A stretch of 64,000 bases of DNA from Bombyx mori (taxonomy: Eukaryota > Arthropoda > Insecta > Lepidoptera > Bombycidae): positions 6,820,001 through 6,884,000 of the forward strand of contig NC_085123.1 in assembly GCF_030269925.1 (NCBI RefSeq), in the 5' to 3' direction. A program made the translations under genes and the position numbers. Positions 12,701-24,700 of the stretch are shown here, in pieces. The notes under the pieces were generated by a model, which did not search any database, was not told the DNA's origin, and saw nothing but the letters and a program-made list of their open reading frames with translations. Positions within the stretch are counted from its first letter, which is position 1. Each line of letters opens with the position of its first letter.

Positions 12701-15700
12701 AAAATCTTTATAAATATATCAAAGAAATAAGTTTAATTCGAAATGAATGTATTGACACCTTATTTTGAAATTTGACAAAAGGTTTAGGCTATAAGGCTGT
12801 ACCAAATAAAATGTAAGTACATAAGTTAAAAAAAACATTTTTTGGTAATTTTGTAAAAATAAACAAGAATTCACCTTACTTCTTTGATGTAAGATAGACT
12901 AACATAATACGATTATGCTTTAAGCAAATACAAATATGTAGGTTTACTTAGTCAGATGAATTCATTTAGTATAATATTTTCACAAGCACTTCATTTTCAT
13001 TTAATTTCATTTGAAACTTATCCCTCAATGAAGGTTTACACGGCAAACTTTGAAAATTGTTGAAAGAGTAGCAACACATAACTAGGGACGGGACGCTCCG
13101 TGATGCAATTAATTAGAGCGTGTTTGTTGTAGAATTTAATTATTTCACGTCTTATTTTAGAACATTATATGAATTTAAACGTTGAACTAGTTATGTTTTT
13201 TTTATAAATAAATCTACTTGATAATTGACATTTAAATACTTCATCTTCTTCAGCAATAGTAGGCACTTTAATTATTAATGAATCTTTGTTAATTAACCCG
13301 GTGATACATTTATATTTACTTAGATGAGCAAACGTAGTCACGGCCAACGCGGTGCTAAGAAGATACAGAAGAGACACATGAGGTCGAAGTTGCAACTTTA
13401 ATACTTAAAGTCCAGTATACCCCAGAAGGCATCTTTTCCTTGCGCTAGAAACAGACAAGCTCTACCCGATTGAAAAAGCTCGCAATATGCTGAAATAATT
13501 GTGATGTTAAACTACCGTCTAGTCTTCCTTGAATACGGGTTAGGAATATTTTAAATAAAAAAATGGGATATAGGATGCACAATAGTAATAAACCTGCTTC
13601 CAAATTTTCAACTTCGATCGTTTCACTCGATACGCGCCTTACATCCAACTTATCGATGATTTGATCACCAATTGTTGATCGATGTTTGCTTTTGTAAAAA
13701 TCTCACCCGTTTCTTCAGATATTTTGTGGAATGAATAAGGAGATGATAACACTAAATACATAGGAAACTAAAAGGATCAATCTTTTTTTTTTTAATCTTA
13801 CTTTTATCTTATCTTTACTTATAAGAACGATTTGTTTATTTTTAAAAACAAGGATAATATAGAAAGTACACAATATTAAGTTCACAACTACCCAGTGCCA
13901 TGAATTAAAATTGTCAAACATTAACAGTCTTAATTTCTAGACCTTGACACTAAGATAATTAAAAGTCAAATTTAAAAACAATTTATATTTTCTTCATCTG
14001 GAGTGGAAATGACCCAGCAGACCAATAAAAAAAAGCTAAATATTATGTTGTCACTGATGATACTATTAGTTTGGACTCTGTAATTTTAAAACTCGATATG
14101 CTATCCCAAATAATGTTTTCGTTTTGACCCCGATGTGCGGGTACCGTAAAATTATTATATAAGCCGATGAATTCTCTAGTTAGCGGGCGGGATGTTGTTC
14201 CCAGCGCTGAGTTTGTAGACTGATCGATGTCAGGTGCTATTGCTGTTACATACTTCATGCATGTTCATAGTTCAAATATTTTACTCGGATAATATTACAA
14301 TTCACCTACTATGACGGATCTTGATCGCCATTATTTAGTCATGTTCACATTGAAAAAGGTAAGTTTTTATCATCCGATTCCGTAAAAACTATATTAGTAA
14401 AAGTAGGTAGGTATTATATTACGTTCTATTAGCAATGTAAAGCATACTATATTGATTAAATGGCTCTAATTTTGCGAAGTCGATTGTGAGCCGATTTCCG
14501 TATTATGAAGTTCGCTTGGATAAATGACCTAATAGCACGGATGGCGTATCATATTTCTCGTTGTATTCATGTTTGTTCATGACGATATTTGTGAATGTCA
14601 AATATTCGTAAAAGTCAGTCTGTTACGATTCTGGAACGGCTGCTTCGTTGAAGCCGTAAAATAAATATAAATAGCAAGTAGTACAAGCTATGATTGTGTT
14701 GTCTGAGCTAATAACGATGTAGGGACGTTTATTGATAGATTTGCAGAGTCAATATCGTTTGCCTCTGAGTCTTATAACTCACGTCCGTCGTGTTTTTCCG
14801 TTTGCGTTGAAGTTGGTTTGGTTTATTACAATTTGCACAATCGGTCATCTGACCGTTAACAAAATGATTCGAATTATGAAATTCAGATTAATGCCCGTAT
14901 CTTTAGATGTTTCGTTAAATAGTCCTCCACTCTTAACTCATCCGATGATGCTCGAGCATTCCTCCCAAACTTACTCGAGTTTGGTATTTTTAGTCGACCA
15001 TTACAATATTCCTCAACTGTCCTCGAGTGAGGTAGAGTCGTGTTATTGCGTCACCACGACAGCATCAGTTTGAGGAAAATTTGATCAAGCTAGCATCAAA
15101 CCCATAGAGTTCTGTAGTCTATGGTCATTGTTTAATGAAGTCGTCGTGGCCTAAAGGATAAGACGTCCGGTGCATTCGTGTTGAAGCGATGCACCGGTGT
15201 TCGAATCCCGCAGGCGGGTACCAATTTTTCTAATGAAATACGTACTCAACAAATGTTCACGATTGACTTCCACGGTGAAGGAATAACATCGTGTAATAAA
15301 AACCAAACCCGCAAAATTATAATTTGCGTAATCACTGGTGGTAGGACCTCCTGTGAGTCCGCACGGGTAGGTACCACCACCCCGCCTATTTCCGCCGTGA
15401 AGCAGTAATGCGTTTCGGTTCGAAGGGTGGGGTAGCCGTTGTAACTATACTGAGACCTTAGAACTTATATCTCGAGGTGGGTGGCGCATTTACGTTGTAG
15501 ATGTTTATGGGCTCCAGTAACCACTTAACACCAGGTGGGCTGTGAGCTCGTCCATCCATCTAAAGCAATAAAAAAAAAAAAAATGTCAAAGTCAAGCTGC
15601 CGCTGTCTGTTTGATACTAGAAGCATTGAACTTGTTTGATGTTTTAGTTGCTGAGTTATTCGTAAATATGTGTGCGTGCGGTAAATTTGAAAGTGTATTA

Positions 15701-18700
15701 TTTATTTTCTAACCCATTATTATTTTAGATTTCAGACCCGGCTTTGTATTTTTATTCGCCGTTTTTGTGTGATTTTGATTGCATCGTGTTGTTGAAATGC
15801 TTTTCCACAGTCACCAGTTTATTATTATTTAAATAAAACTTATAATCGCATTGACTTTATTTATTAGGTAGTAAGCAAAATATGACTCTTATGTAGGTAA
15901 ATAAAATAAGGAGTTTCAAATGTCTAACCACGAGTCTAAACAAGAGTCTAACCTCGAACTATTTACTTTATTAATAAAAACTAGCGACCCGCCCTCGCTT
16001 CGCTTCGGAAACATTAAAACACACATGAAACCAAAAAAATAAAATAATTTTTTTTTTTTAAAAAGTAGCCTATGTTCATCAGGGACAATGTCGGCTTCTA
16101 ATGGAAAAATAATTTTTCAAATCGGTCCAGTAGTTTCGGAGCCTATTCGAAACAAACAAACAAACAAATCTTTCCTCTTTATAATATTAGTTAGTAATAT
16201 TAGTATAGATTATCAAAATTAAACTAAATATGCGCGAATCATGCACAGATCCAGGCCATTGCACAACAATATCAAAAAATATATTTCCATTTGCGGTCCA
16301 CATACTATTTGGACATTGATAGAAAACCAGCCTTGAGGAACTTGACAGTTCATGTACTCCAATCCGGTGAGGACAAATTTCCAAGGACGTTTGAGTGGAG
16401 TTTATTTTTACGACTAAGCATACCAAAACGCGCGTTGGAGGTTGAGTCGAGTCGAGTTAAGCTCGTGTGAACGACTAAATATACGGGCATTACAGTTGAC
16501 TTAACGCAAATTCAGGTGAGAATAACGATTGAGTTATATTTGGCCGAGCTACTTGTCAGACGGATCGATTCAAAGCACGACCGTGTCAGACTAGCGTTAA
16601 ATAAACAATCGTGGTAAATTACGCTTGAATGGAATCGGTCGACAAATATTTGCATTTGGATAAACGTGTTGAATTACGGCTGTTTTTTTTATTTCATGCG
16701 GTTTTGTATTTGTCAGATTTGCTATCTGTTGAGTTGTATCCTGTTGTAATCGTTACGAGCTTACTACATTTCAATTAATTTTATTTAATACAAAATTGAA
16801 CGTGAATAAAATGTGGGGATGTTCTTTGTTTTAAGATCTAATAAAAAAAACGACATTTGAGTCGTCTATTATCAAAGGTGGCAATCTGTGCATTTGGACA
16901 AAAAAATTTTATTGATATGTCAATACAGATTTACTTGAATATAATCGTCTCCTTCAAAGAATACGGTTCAAAACCTGCATTAAATAAAGGTTAATAGTTA
17001 ACCTGTTATTTATTTAGTTTGTTAATAAAGGTTAATAGTTAACCTGTTATTTATCTAAGATGTCGTTCCGAAGAGTTTTGTGACTGCCAATGGAATACAA
17101 AGTCAATAATTCGTTTTTCTGATTTACCAATCATTATCCAAAAGTCGGATTGCCGGCTTTGATAATAGTCGACTCATTTACGCAATTTTTAAGTACTGTT
17201 TTTGCTTTTTTATAGTATTATGCGTTGATATAGATAAGCAGACGAGCTCACTTGGTGTTAAGTGGCTACCGGAGCTCATAGACTGCTGAATGTGAATGCA
17301 GCCAACTAAATATTTTGTAGTTTTTTTTATTGCCTCTGTAGGCAGACGAGCACACGGCCCACCTGATGGTAAGTAGTCACCGTCGCTCATTGACGTCAGC
17401 AATGCCAAGGGCAGAGCCAAGCCGCTGCCTATAAGTAACTTCGAATGCTAATTTACGTTATATAATGGCTATCCTGTATATTACTGCTTCAAGAAAAGAA
17501 TAGATGAGTGTAGTGAGTGTGTTGGTGCGGACCCGTGCGGGCTCACGATACACTCCACAACCAGTAATGAAGCAAATACAGATATTTAAATGAATACTAT
17601 TAATGAGAATGTTTGTGTATTATATGTTTGAATATTATTATTATTTTTATTTTTTATTGCTTAGATAGTTGGACGAGCTCACAGCCCACCTGGTGTTAAG
17701 TGGTTACTGGAGCCCATAGGCATGTACAGCGTAAATGTCGCCACCCACCTTGAGATATGAGTTCTAAGGCCTCATTATAGTTATGAAGTCGTCGTGGCCT
17801 AATGGATAAGACGTCCGGTGCAATCGTGTTGAGCGATGCACCGGTGTTCGAATCTCAGGCGGGTACCAATTTTTCTAATGAAATACGTACTCAACAAATG
17901 TTCACGATTAATTTCCACGGTGAAGGAATAGCATCGTGTAATGAAAATGAAACCCGCAAATTATAATTTGCGTAATTACTGGTGGTAGGACCTCTTATGA
18001 GTCCGCGCGGGTGGGTACCACCACCCTGCCTATTTATGCCGTGAAGTAGTAATGTGTTTCGGTTTGAAGGGTCAGACAGCCGTTGTAACTATACTTGAGA
18101 CCTTAGAACTTATATCTCAAGGTGGGTGGCGCATTTACGTTGTGGATGTCTATGGGCTCCACCCATCTAAGCAATAAAAAAAAAATAAAAAAAATACAAC
18201 GTCCACCCCGCCCTTCAAACCGAAACACATAACTGCTTCACGACAGAAATAGGAATGGTGGTGGTACCTACCTGAAACAAGTTTGTTACTTAATCCCACA
18301 AAAAAAAATGACTGTATGAAGTTGAATGTAAATATATCGAAAATTTAGTTTAACACTAACTTCTCGTACTTCATATTCGATAAATGACATATTTCAGGCA
18401 ACGCCAGGTGTGTCGGCCGTAACAAAAACACATAAAATATGCTATAACACAGTGTATTTGTTGGTTCGTTATTTTTCTTACGAACTTATCTACAAATTGA
18501 CCAAACAAATTGACAAATTGATTGTAGTTGATAGACCAGTGACTGGCATAAGCAACACAAGCAACAAAGTTTTATTCCAGAAAAATGCAACAAAATTTAA
18601 CGCGAGTAAAACCGCGGGCTATGTCTAATAAACAATACACGAGACATACACTGTAAATTTTTACTACAAAGAAAACTGTGGAGATTAGTTCATTATTATA

Positions 18701-21700
18701 CTTTTTTTTTTATTGCTTAGATAGGTGAGATATACGTTCTAAGGTCTTAGTATAGTTACAACGGCTGCCCAACCCTTCAAACCGAAACGCATTACTGCTT
18801 CACGGCAGAACTAGGCAGGGCTTCGGGCTCCACCCGCCTTGTGCGGGGAGGAACCTAGGCGTGGGGCGGCGTGGTAGGTCGCGTTCCCCCGACCGCTCCG
18901 GGGGAAGGTGCAGCGCGGCGCTATCAATCGGGCTCTTGGCCCGTCGACCGAGGGAACCGGCGGTCGTGTTGCTGGCGGCCGCCGGTCCGGCGTCTGGGGG
19001 ACGGCGGGATGGATGTAATGTGCACTGCGTAAACCCTGTCCCGCCGTCTCAATAGCTCCGACTGGGTTCCCACCCGGTCCGGGGTAGGGCGCCGGCTGTG
19101 AGCGGCAGGAGTTTTTAGTGAGGTTCGACTCCCACATACCCCACCTGCCGTGCGGGTGGGGATCCGGCGATTTTCTCCTGTGGAAAAAAAAAAAAGGTGG
19201 TGGTAACTACCCGCGTGGACTCACAAGAGGTCCTACCACCAGTATACGGAACTATATTGTGAATAATTGTTACAGATTTCGGTTTTACGTTTATTCGGCT
19301 TACGTGGAACGTCGGACGGTAGCCGCGGTGCGAATAATCGCAGCGACAAAAACGCGCGGAGCCGACCCCGTCATCTGCCGCTTGTGGCTCCCCGACAACC
19401 GCACGCTGACGCTCAAGGCCCGCGTCAAGGTAATTTCAATACACTCAATTGTTTATCAAGAAAAAAAGTTCCGGTCACCGTCCTCGCCGGATCTTCTCAA
19501 TGGGTCGCGGTTCCGATCCGGTAGTACTTTTTGCGAAGCACTGCTCTTGCTAGGGCCAGTGTTAGCAACACTCCCGGTTTGAGCCCCATGAGCTTACCTA
19601 CACGTCAAGGCGAAGCTGAAATACCCTCTGAAGGCTATCAGCATAGGTAGAAAAAATGCAAAAAAAAACAACTACAGAATAGAAAATTGACAACTTAAAT
19701 GGGGAAAACACTACAATAATATATTGAAAATTAAAAAGCATCTAAAAACCGATTTATTGCCATCGCTTTTCAATTTTGATTCGGTTTCATATAATGCTGG
19801 TTGCACACAGGCCTAGTCGTATCAGCACAAGCAAAGTACAGTTTGTCGCAAAATAAATATTAAATAAAATTTACAAAAGAATTTGATTGCATTATGAAAT
19901 ATTTGCTCATGGTTGTCAGTAATTGCTAATTGTTGTTACTAGAGAGACGGGACAGCATGACGCTGACGCGACGAGTTCCAATAAAGGGGGAGATAACCCA
20001 ATAATTGTGTCGTTTGACGTCATATGCTGGCCTTCTTGTAACTCTATACTTGTAGAAAACGGGTCCAATACACTTCGCTTTTGTTTTCAGGCTATAAGAG
20101 AAAATTGGAATTTAAAATACAGTGCAACGTACGTTCTGTGTTTGCTGAAAGATTCCGGTGTGAAGCCACAAGAGACAGTCGGCGGATCCATATCAGTCAT
20201 CGCAAGTGCTTCACCAAATCGACCGCCGACTAACCTGCTCACGATTCTCGACACAGAACCACAAACTGGAATTGAGGTACCTATAAGTTTACTAGTATTT
20301 ATTTTCTTCTACGAATATTAAAAAGCCAATTATTGTTTTGATTTGAAATTATGGAAACAATTTATATTTGTTTACTAGTAGTTATGACGACTTTTTTTAT
20401 GAAGAGAATTTTCATCTAGTGTTTGATCAAGACACAAGTCCATAACATGATTGAATAAATCACATTACACAAACATAGGAGAAGTTTATGGAATGCTGAA
20501 ATTTTAAAGCTCATCAAAGTTTTGTATCATTATAGACACAATATCAAATGATAATGTAACTGATGTTTTATCTAAACCATTGATAAGCTAACAAGGTCAC
20601 GACTCATGTATGTACCGTCGAGTGATCACAAGGGCACATAGAAAACACAGAATGAATGCCGCAACTCAAAGTGACTTATAAAATATAAGTCCAAAATCCC
20701 AGTCTTCAAACGGCAACCTGACTGGTTTGCTCAAGAAATAGGCAGCATATTGAAAACCGACTAGATACGTGATTGTCAAGTTCGCTAGGATGAGGTATTA
20801 CTACTACAGCCGCATTATATGGAAATATAAGCAAGAAAATAATAATCTAGTTTTATTGATTAGTTCTCACTAAAACATCAGGTGATTGATGAGACAGCGC
20901 AATACCAACAACCAATTTGGCCTAGTTAAGAAACTATAGGTAAAACGCCTTCCTCTGACGTTGCGATGTTTTTAATAAATTACCTTTTTTTTGGATTATT
21001 ATGCATTTTTTTTTTTTTATTGGGTGGATGAGCTCACAGCCCACCTGGTGTTAAGTAGTTACTGGAGCCCATAGACATCGACAACGTAAATGCGCCACCC
21101 ATCTTGAGATATAAGTTCTAAGATCTCAGTATAGTTACAACGGCTGCCCCACCCTTCAAACCGAAACGCATTACTGCTTCACGGCCGAAATAGGCATGGT
21201 GGTGGTGCCCACCCGCGCGGACTCACAAGAGGCCCTACCACCAGTAAAAAACCGCATTAAACGCGTTCGAGGCACAGTCTACTTCTTGCAAGCTTTTTAC
21301 TATGTTTTTCACTAATTTTCATTGACGAGAGTAAGAAGAGACTGACGAATTATTTCAGCCCAGTCAGTTACGCTCAGCTACCCGTTACCTTTTATTCACC
21401 CAGAAATATTATTGTTTATTGGAATTATTTTTTAGTTCTAATCACTATTGTGATGCTCGCAATCCATCCGCTTTTATTGTTTTTACCTCATACATCTTTA
21501 ACGAAGTTGTGTATTATGGTTTACTTTTCGATTAAGAGCATTGAGAGCATTTAGAACACAGTTGCTTTTCACTCTGCTCCATGAGGAGTGCTCTGAGGAA
21601 TTGTTTGTGTTTGAAATTATTTTTACAATCGCACCGTCCGCCACGCAAATATTAAACGGTAGGCAGCGGCTTGGCTCTCTCCCTGGCATTGCTGACATCC

Positions 21701-24700
21701 ATGGGCGACGGTAACCACTCACTGGCAGGTGGGCCGTATGGTCGTCTGCATACACGGGCAAAGACAGTTGAAATGATCAAATCGTTAGCAGAGCGCGCTT
21801 TTGAAGAAATGTGAATAGTTTTGCTGTGGTCAAATGTTATAGAAAATGTTTATTGTGCATATGGATAAGAATATCTAGGAGACCAAACCGAAGACTGTAA
21901 TTAATTGGAAACATTAGTTCATTTAATAACATACACAACGAAAATTAATCCATAAAAGTAGAAAAATAATAATTATCCTTTTCTAAAGAAAAATTTCGAA
22001 CTGCCAATCATTACAGGTAGTTTAATAAAATTCTATACCTATCTATACAAACAAATCTATTATTTTTTTAATGGGTTGAAAATAATATCGTCAGTTTGGT
22101 TTCAAAAACGTTCAACCTGTTCATTGAAGTTTTGCTTAAAAATTATTTTATACACATCTTTTAAATGAAGCAGAAATATTTTAATTATTTTATAAAAAAT
22201 ATAGACTATCTACTTCGATCATTGATCGAAGACTACGTAGTAATTATTTTTAACAACAAATCAGTACAGTCAAACCTAATATCCGAGCTAGGTATGTCTT
22301 GATTTTCCTATCATATATCATTGCTGACTAAGGCGTTTAGGTTAAAATAATAATAATACATACTATAAGGAATAGTTTAATTTTAATTTTAATCAGTTCG
22401 CTACTCTGAAAAAGGACTACAGTTTAATGTTGTTGTGGCCTAAAGGTTGTCGCCTAAGACTCCCAGCGTGCTCGTATCGACGATACGACTTGGCTAGTGT
22501 TCAAACTCAGCCGACAGTACACTTTTATTATGAAACACGTAATCATCAAAAGTTCATGAATGTTTTTCACACGAGTGAAGCGATAACATGGTATAATAAA
22601 AAACAAAACCGCAAAAATGTATTGTGATGGGGTATCTTGTGAGCCCGCAAAGATAGGTACCTCAACCCTGCCCATTATGGCGGCGAAGCTGTGATGCGTT
22701 CCAGTTTGATAAGTGGGACAGCCGTTATATGATAAAATTAAGACGTCACGTTTCAAGGTGAACGGCAATATTTACGCTATGATGTCTACATATCGACAAT
22801 GAGCCCATTAACTCGTCTACCAAAACAAAACATTGACTTTTATAATATTAGTATAGACAGTATAGATTAGTTATTTATTTACCACTTCAAAGATATACTT
22901 CATCATTTCTATTATGAAAGTTCTTAGACTAAGTGTTTTTTTTGCTTAGTTGGGTGGACGAGCTCATGGTCCACCTGTTATTAAACGGTTACCGGAGCCC
23001 ATTCACATCTACAACGTAAATGCCGCCACTTACCTTGAGATACAAGTTCTAAGGTCTCAGTATACTTACAATGGCTGCCCCACCCTTCAAACCGAAAGGC
23101 ATTACTGCTTCACGGCAGAAATAGGCAGGACGGTGGTACCGACCCGTGCGGACTCACAAGAGGTCCTACCACCAGTAGGTTGAAAGTTGAGTTAAGATTA
23201 GAATACAGCACGTAATAAAAGTACTATAATTAAATTACTATTGCTTTTAAAATTATTAACTTACTAATACTAAGGAGTTGAAAGTCACGGGCTTGTACGA
23301 CCTTCTGACCTACATTTTCTGGAGCGGAGCAATCCGCCATTCTGTTTGGAAGCGTTAGAAAGCTTTTATTCGTCTGAGAAATAATGCGTCTGAGAGTTCG
23401 GCCTTGTGTGTCAAGGTACGATGCTTAAGGACTGACGGTATTCATGTAATAGAATCTTGGTAACACCAAAGTGGTGGACCTTTCCCTTTGTTTTTATTTT
23501 TACGGTCTGACCTTATTTTATCTAAAGGCCATATAAAAAAAATACAATATCACAATTAGAAGGTTGCTTTGTTTTCCTGGTTTATACAGGTGGTTTTGCA
23601 ATAAGGCAAATTTTAGATCTTAAATTTTATGTACATATATTTTTGAAAATAAACTGTTGGCATGTCGATATCATTTTTTATATGATTACGTACGAGGTGA
23701 TCCAGACGCCACACAGAAATATTTATTAATTTAGACACAATATCATAATTATTTCGAATTCGCAATTTTACATTTATGCTATTTATGCTTTTTAATAAAA
23801 AATCCTACTAAGCGTTTCATTCCAAACAAATATTTAGTAATAACAATTAACCGATAAACCGATAAGAATTAAAATGTAAAGATTTATTGCACAAAGTAAA
23901 CAGATGCAGATATATGTGCAGATATATATTGTTTAATTTACTAATTTTAATATGACAAACATTTTCAACTTTAACATATTGGAAATGAACGATTAATTTA
24001 TGAGAATTGAAGAAAAAAAAAAACCGTTTACCATTACGAATTAATTCAATTATATCATAATTCGTTCTGCAGTTGAATTACACTACAAGTACAAATTGCT
24101 TTTCTTAAAATATAAACTGGAGCGGAATAATCTAGGAAAAATCGATTTCTGAAGGAATTACATAAAATTTAATGTTTTCTTATTATAATTGATTAGAGCA
24201 CGCAGCACATGGCGCTAATCGATTTTGTAATACTAGTGGTCCCGCAGTAGTCGAAATTCGACTATATGTACACTATTATGATTCTACTTACAAAGATTAT
24301 TATACTTCTATAATCACAAATTTCGCCAAGACTACACTATAAAAAAATATTAATAAAGTCAAACTATATTTAATATATTCTCAATTTGACCTCAGACTTC
24401 AAGAACAAAAGTTTGACAATAAATAATATGCATGTGTGCGTCAAATACATGGTATGTAGTGTGTGTAATGTTTTCTTTATGGATTTAATGTATCTTTTAT
24501 CATTATTTAAAAAAAATATTAGCATTGTGCACTTCTTCTCTATATTCTCAATAGGAAAATTTCATACTCCTCCGTCAGCGCAATTTTCGTAAAAAAGGAT
24601 ACAAAGTTTTTGCTTCACGTATTAATATTCTTATTATAATTGATTAGAGCACGCAGCACATGGCGCTAATCGGTTTTTTAATATTATTATTCAAGTCAAC

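Noticed and set aside
15139..15222. tRNA-Arg gene
   Set aside because: It is the head of a full-length Bm1 SINE; the anticodon arm is replaced by a longer hairpin and other copies carry the same head.
16989..17046. HNF1-type binding site (GGTTAATAGTTAACC, twice)
   Set aside because: The motif match is good, but I know of no basis for such a factor acting here, and the units are a simple tandem duplication in intron DNA.
18811..19137. 108-codon minus-strand ORF and overlapping 64- and 154-codon plus ORFs
   Set aside because: GC-rich LINE 3' UTR produces open frames by composition; the plus frame only becomes meaningful inside GT92 exon 2.
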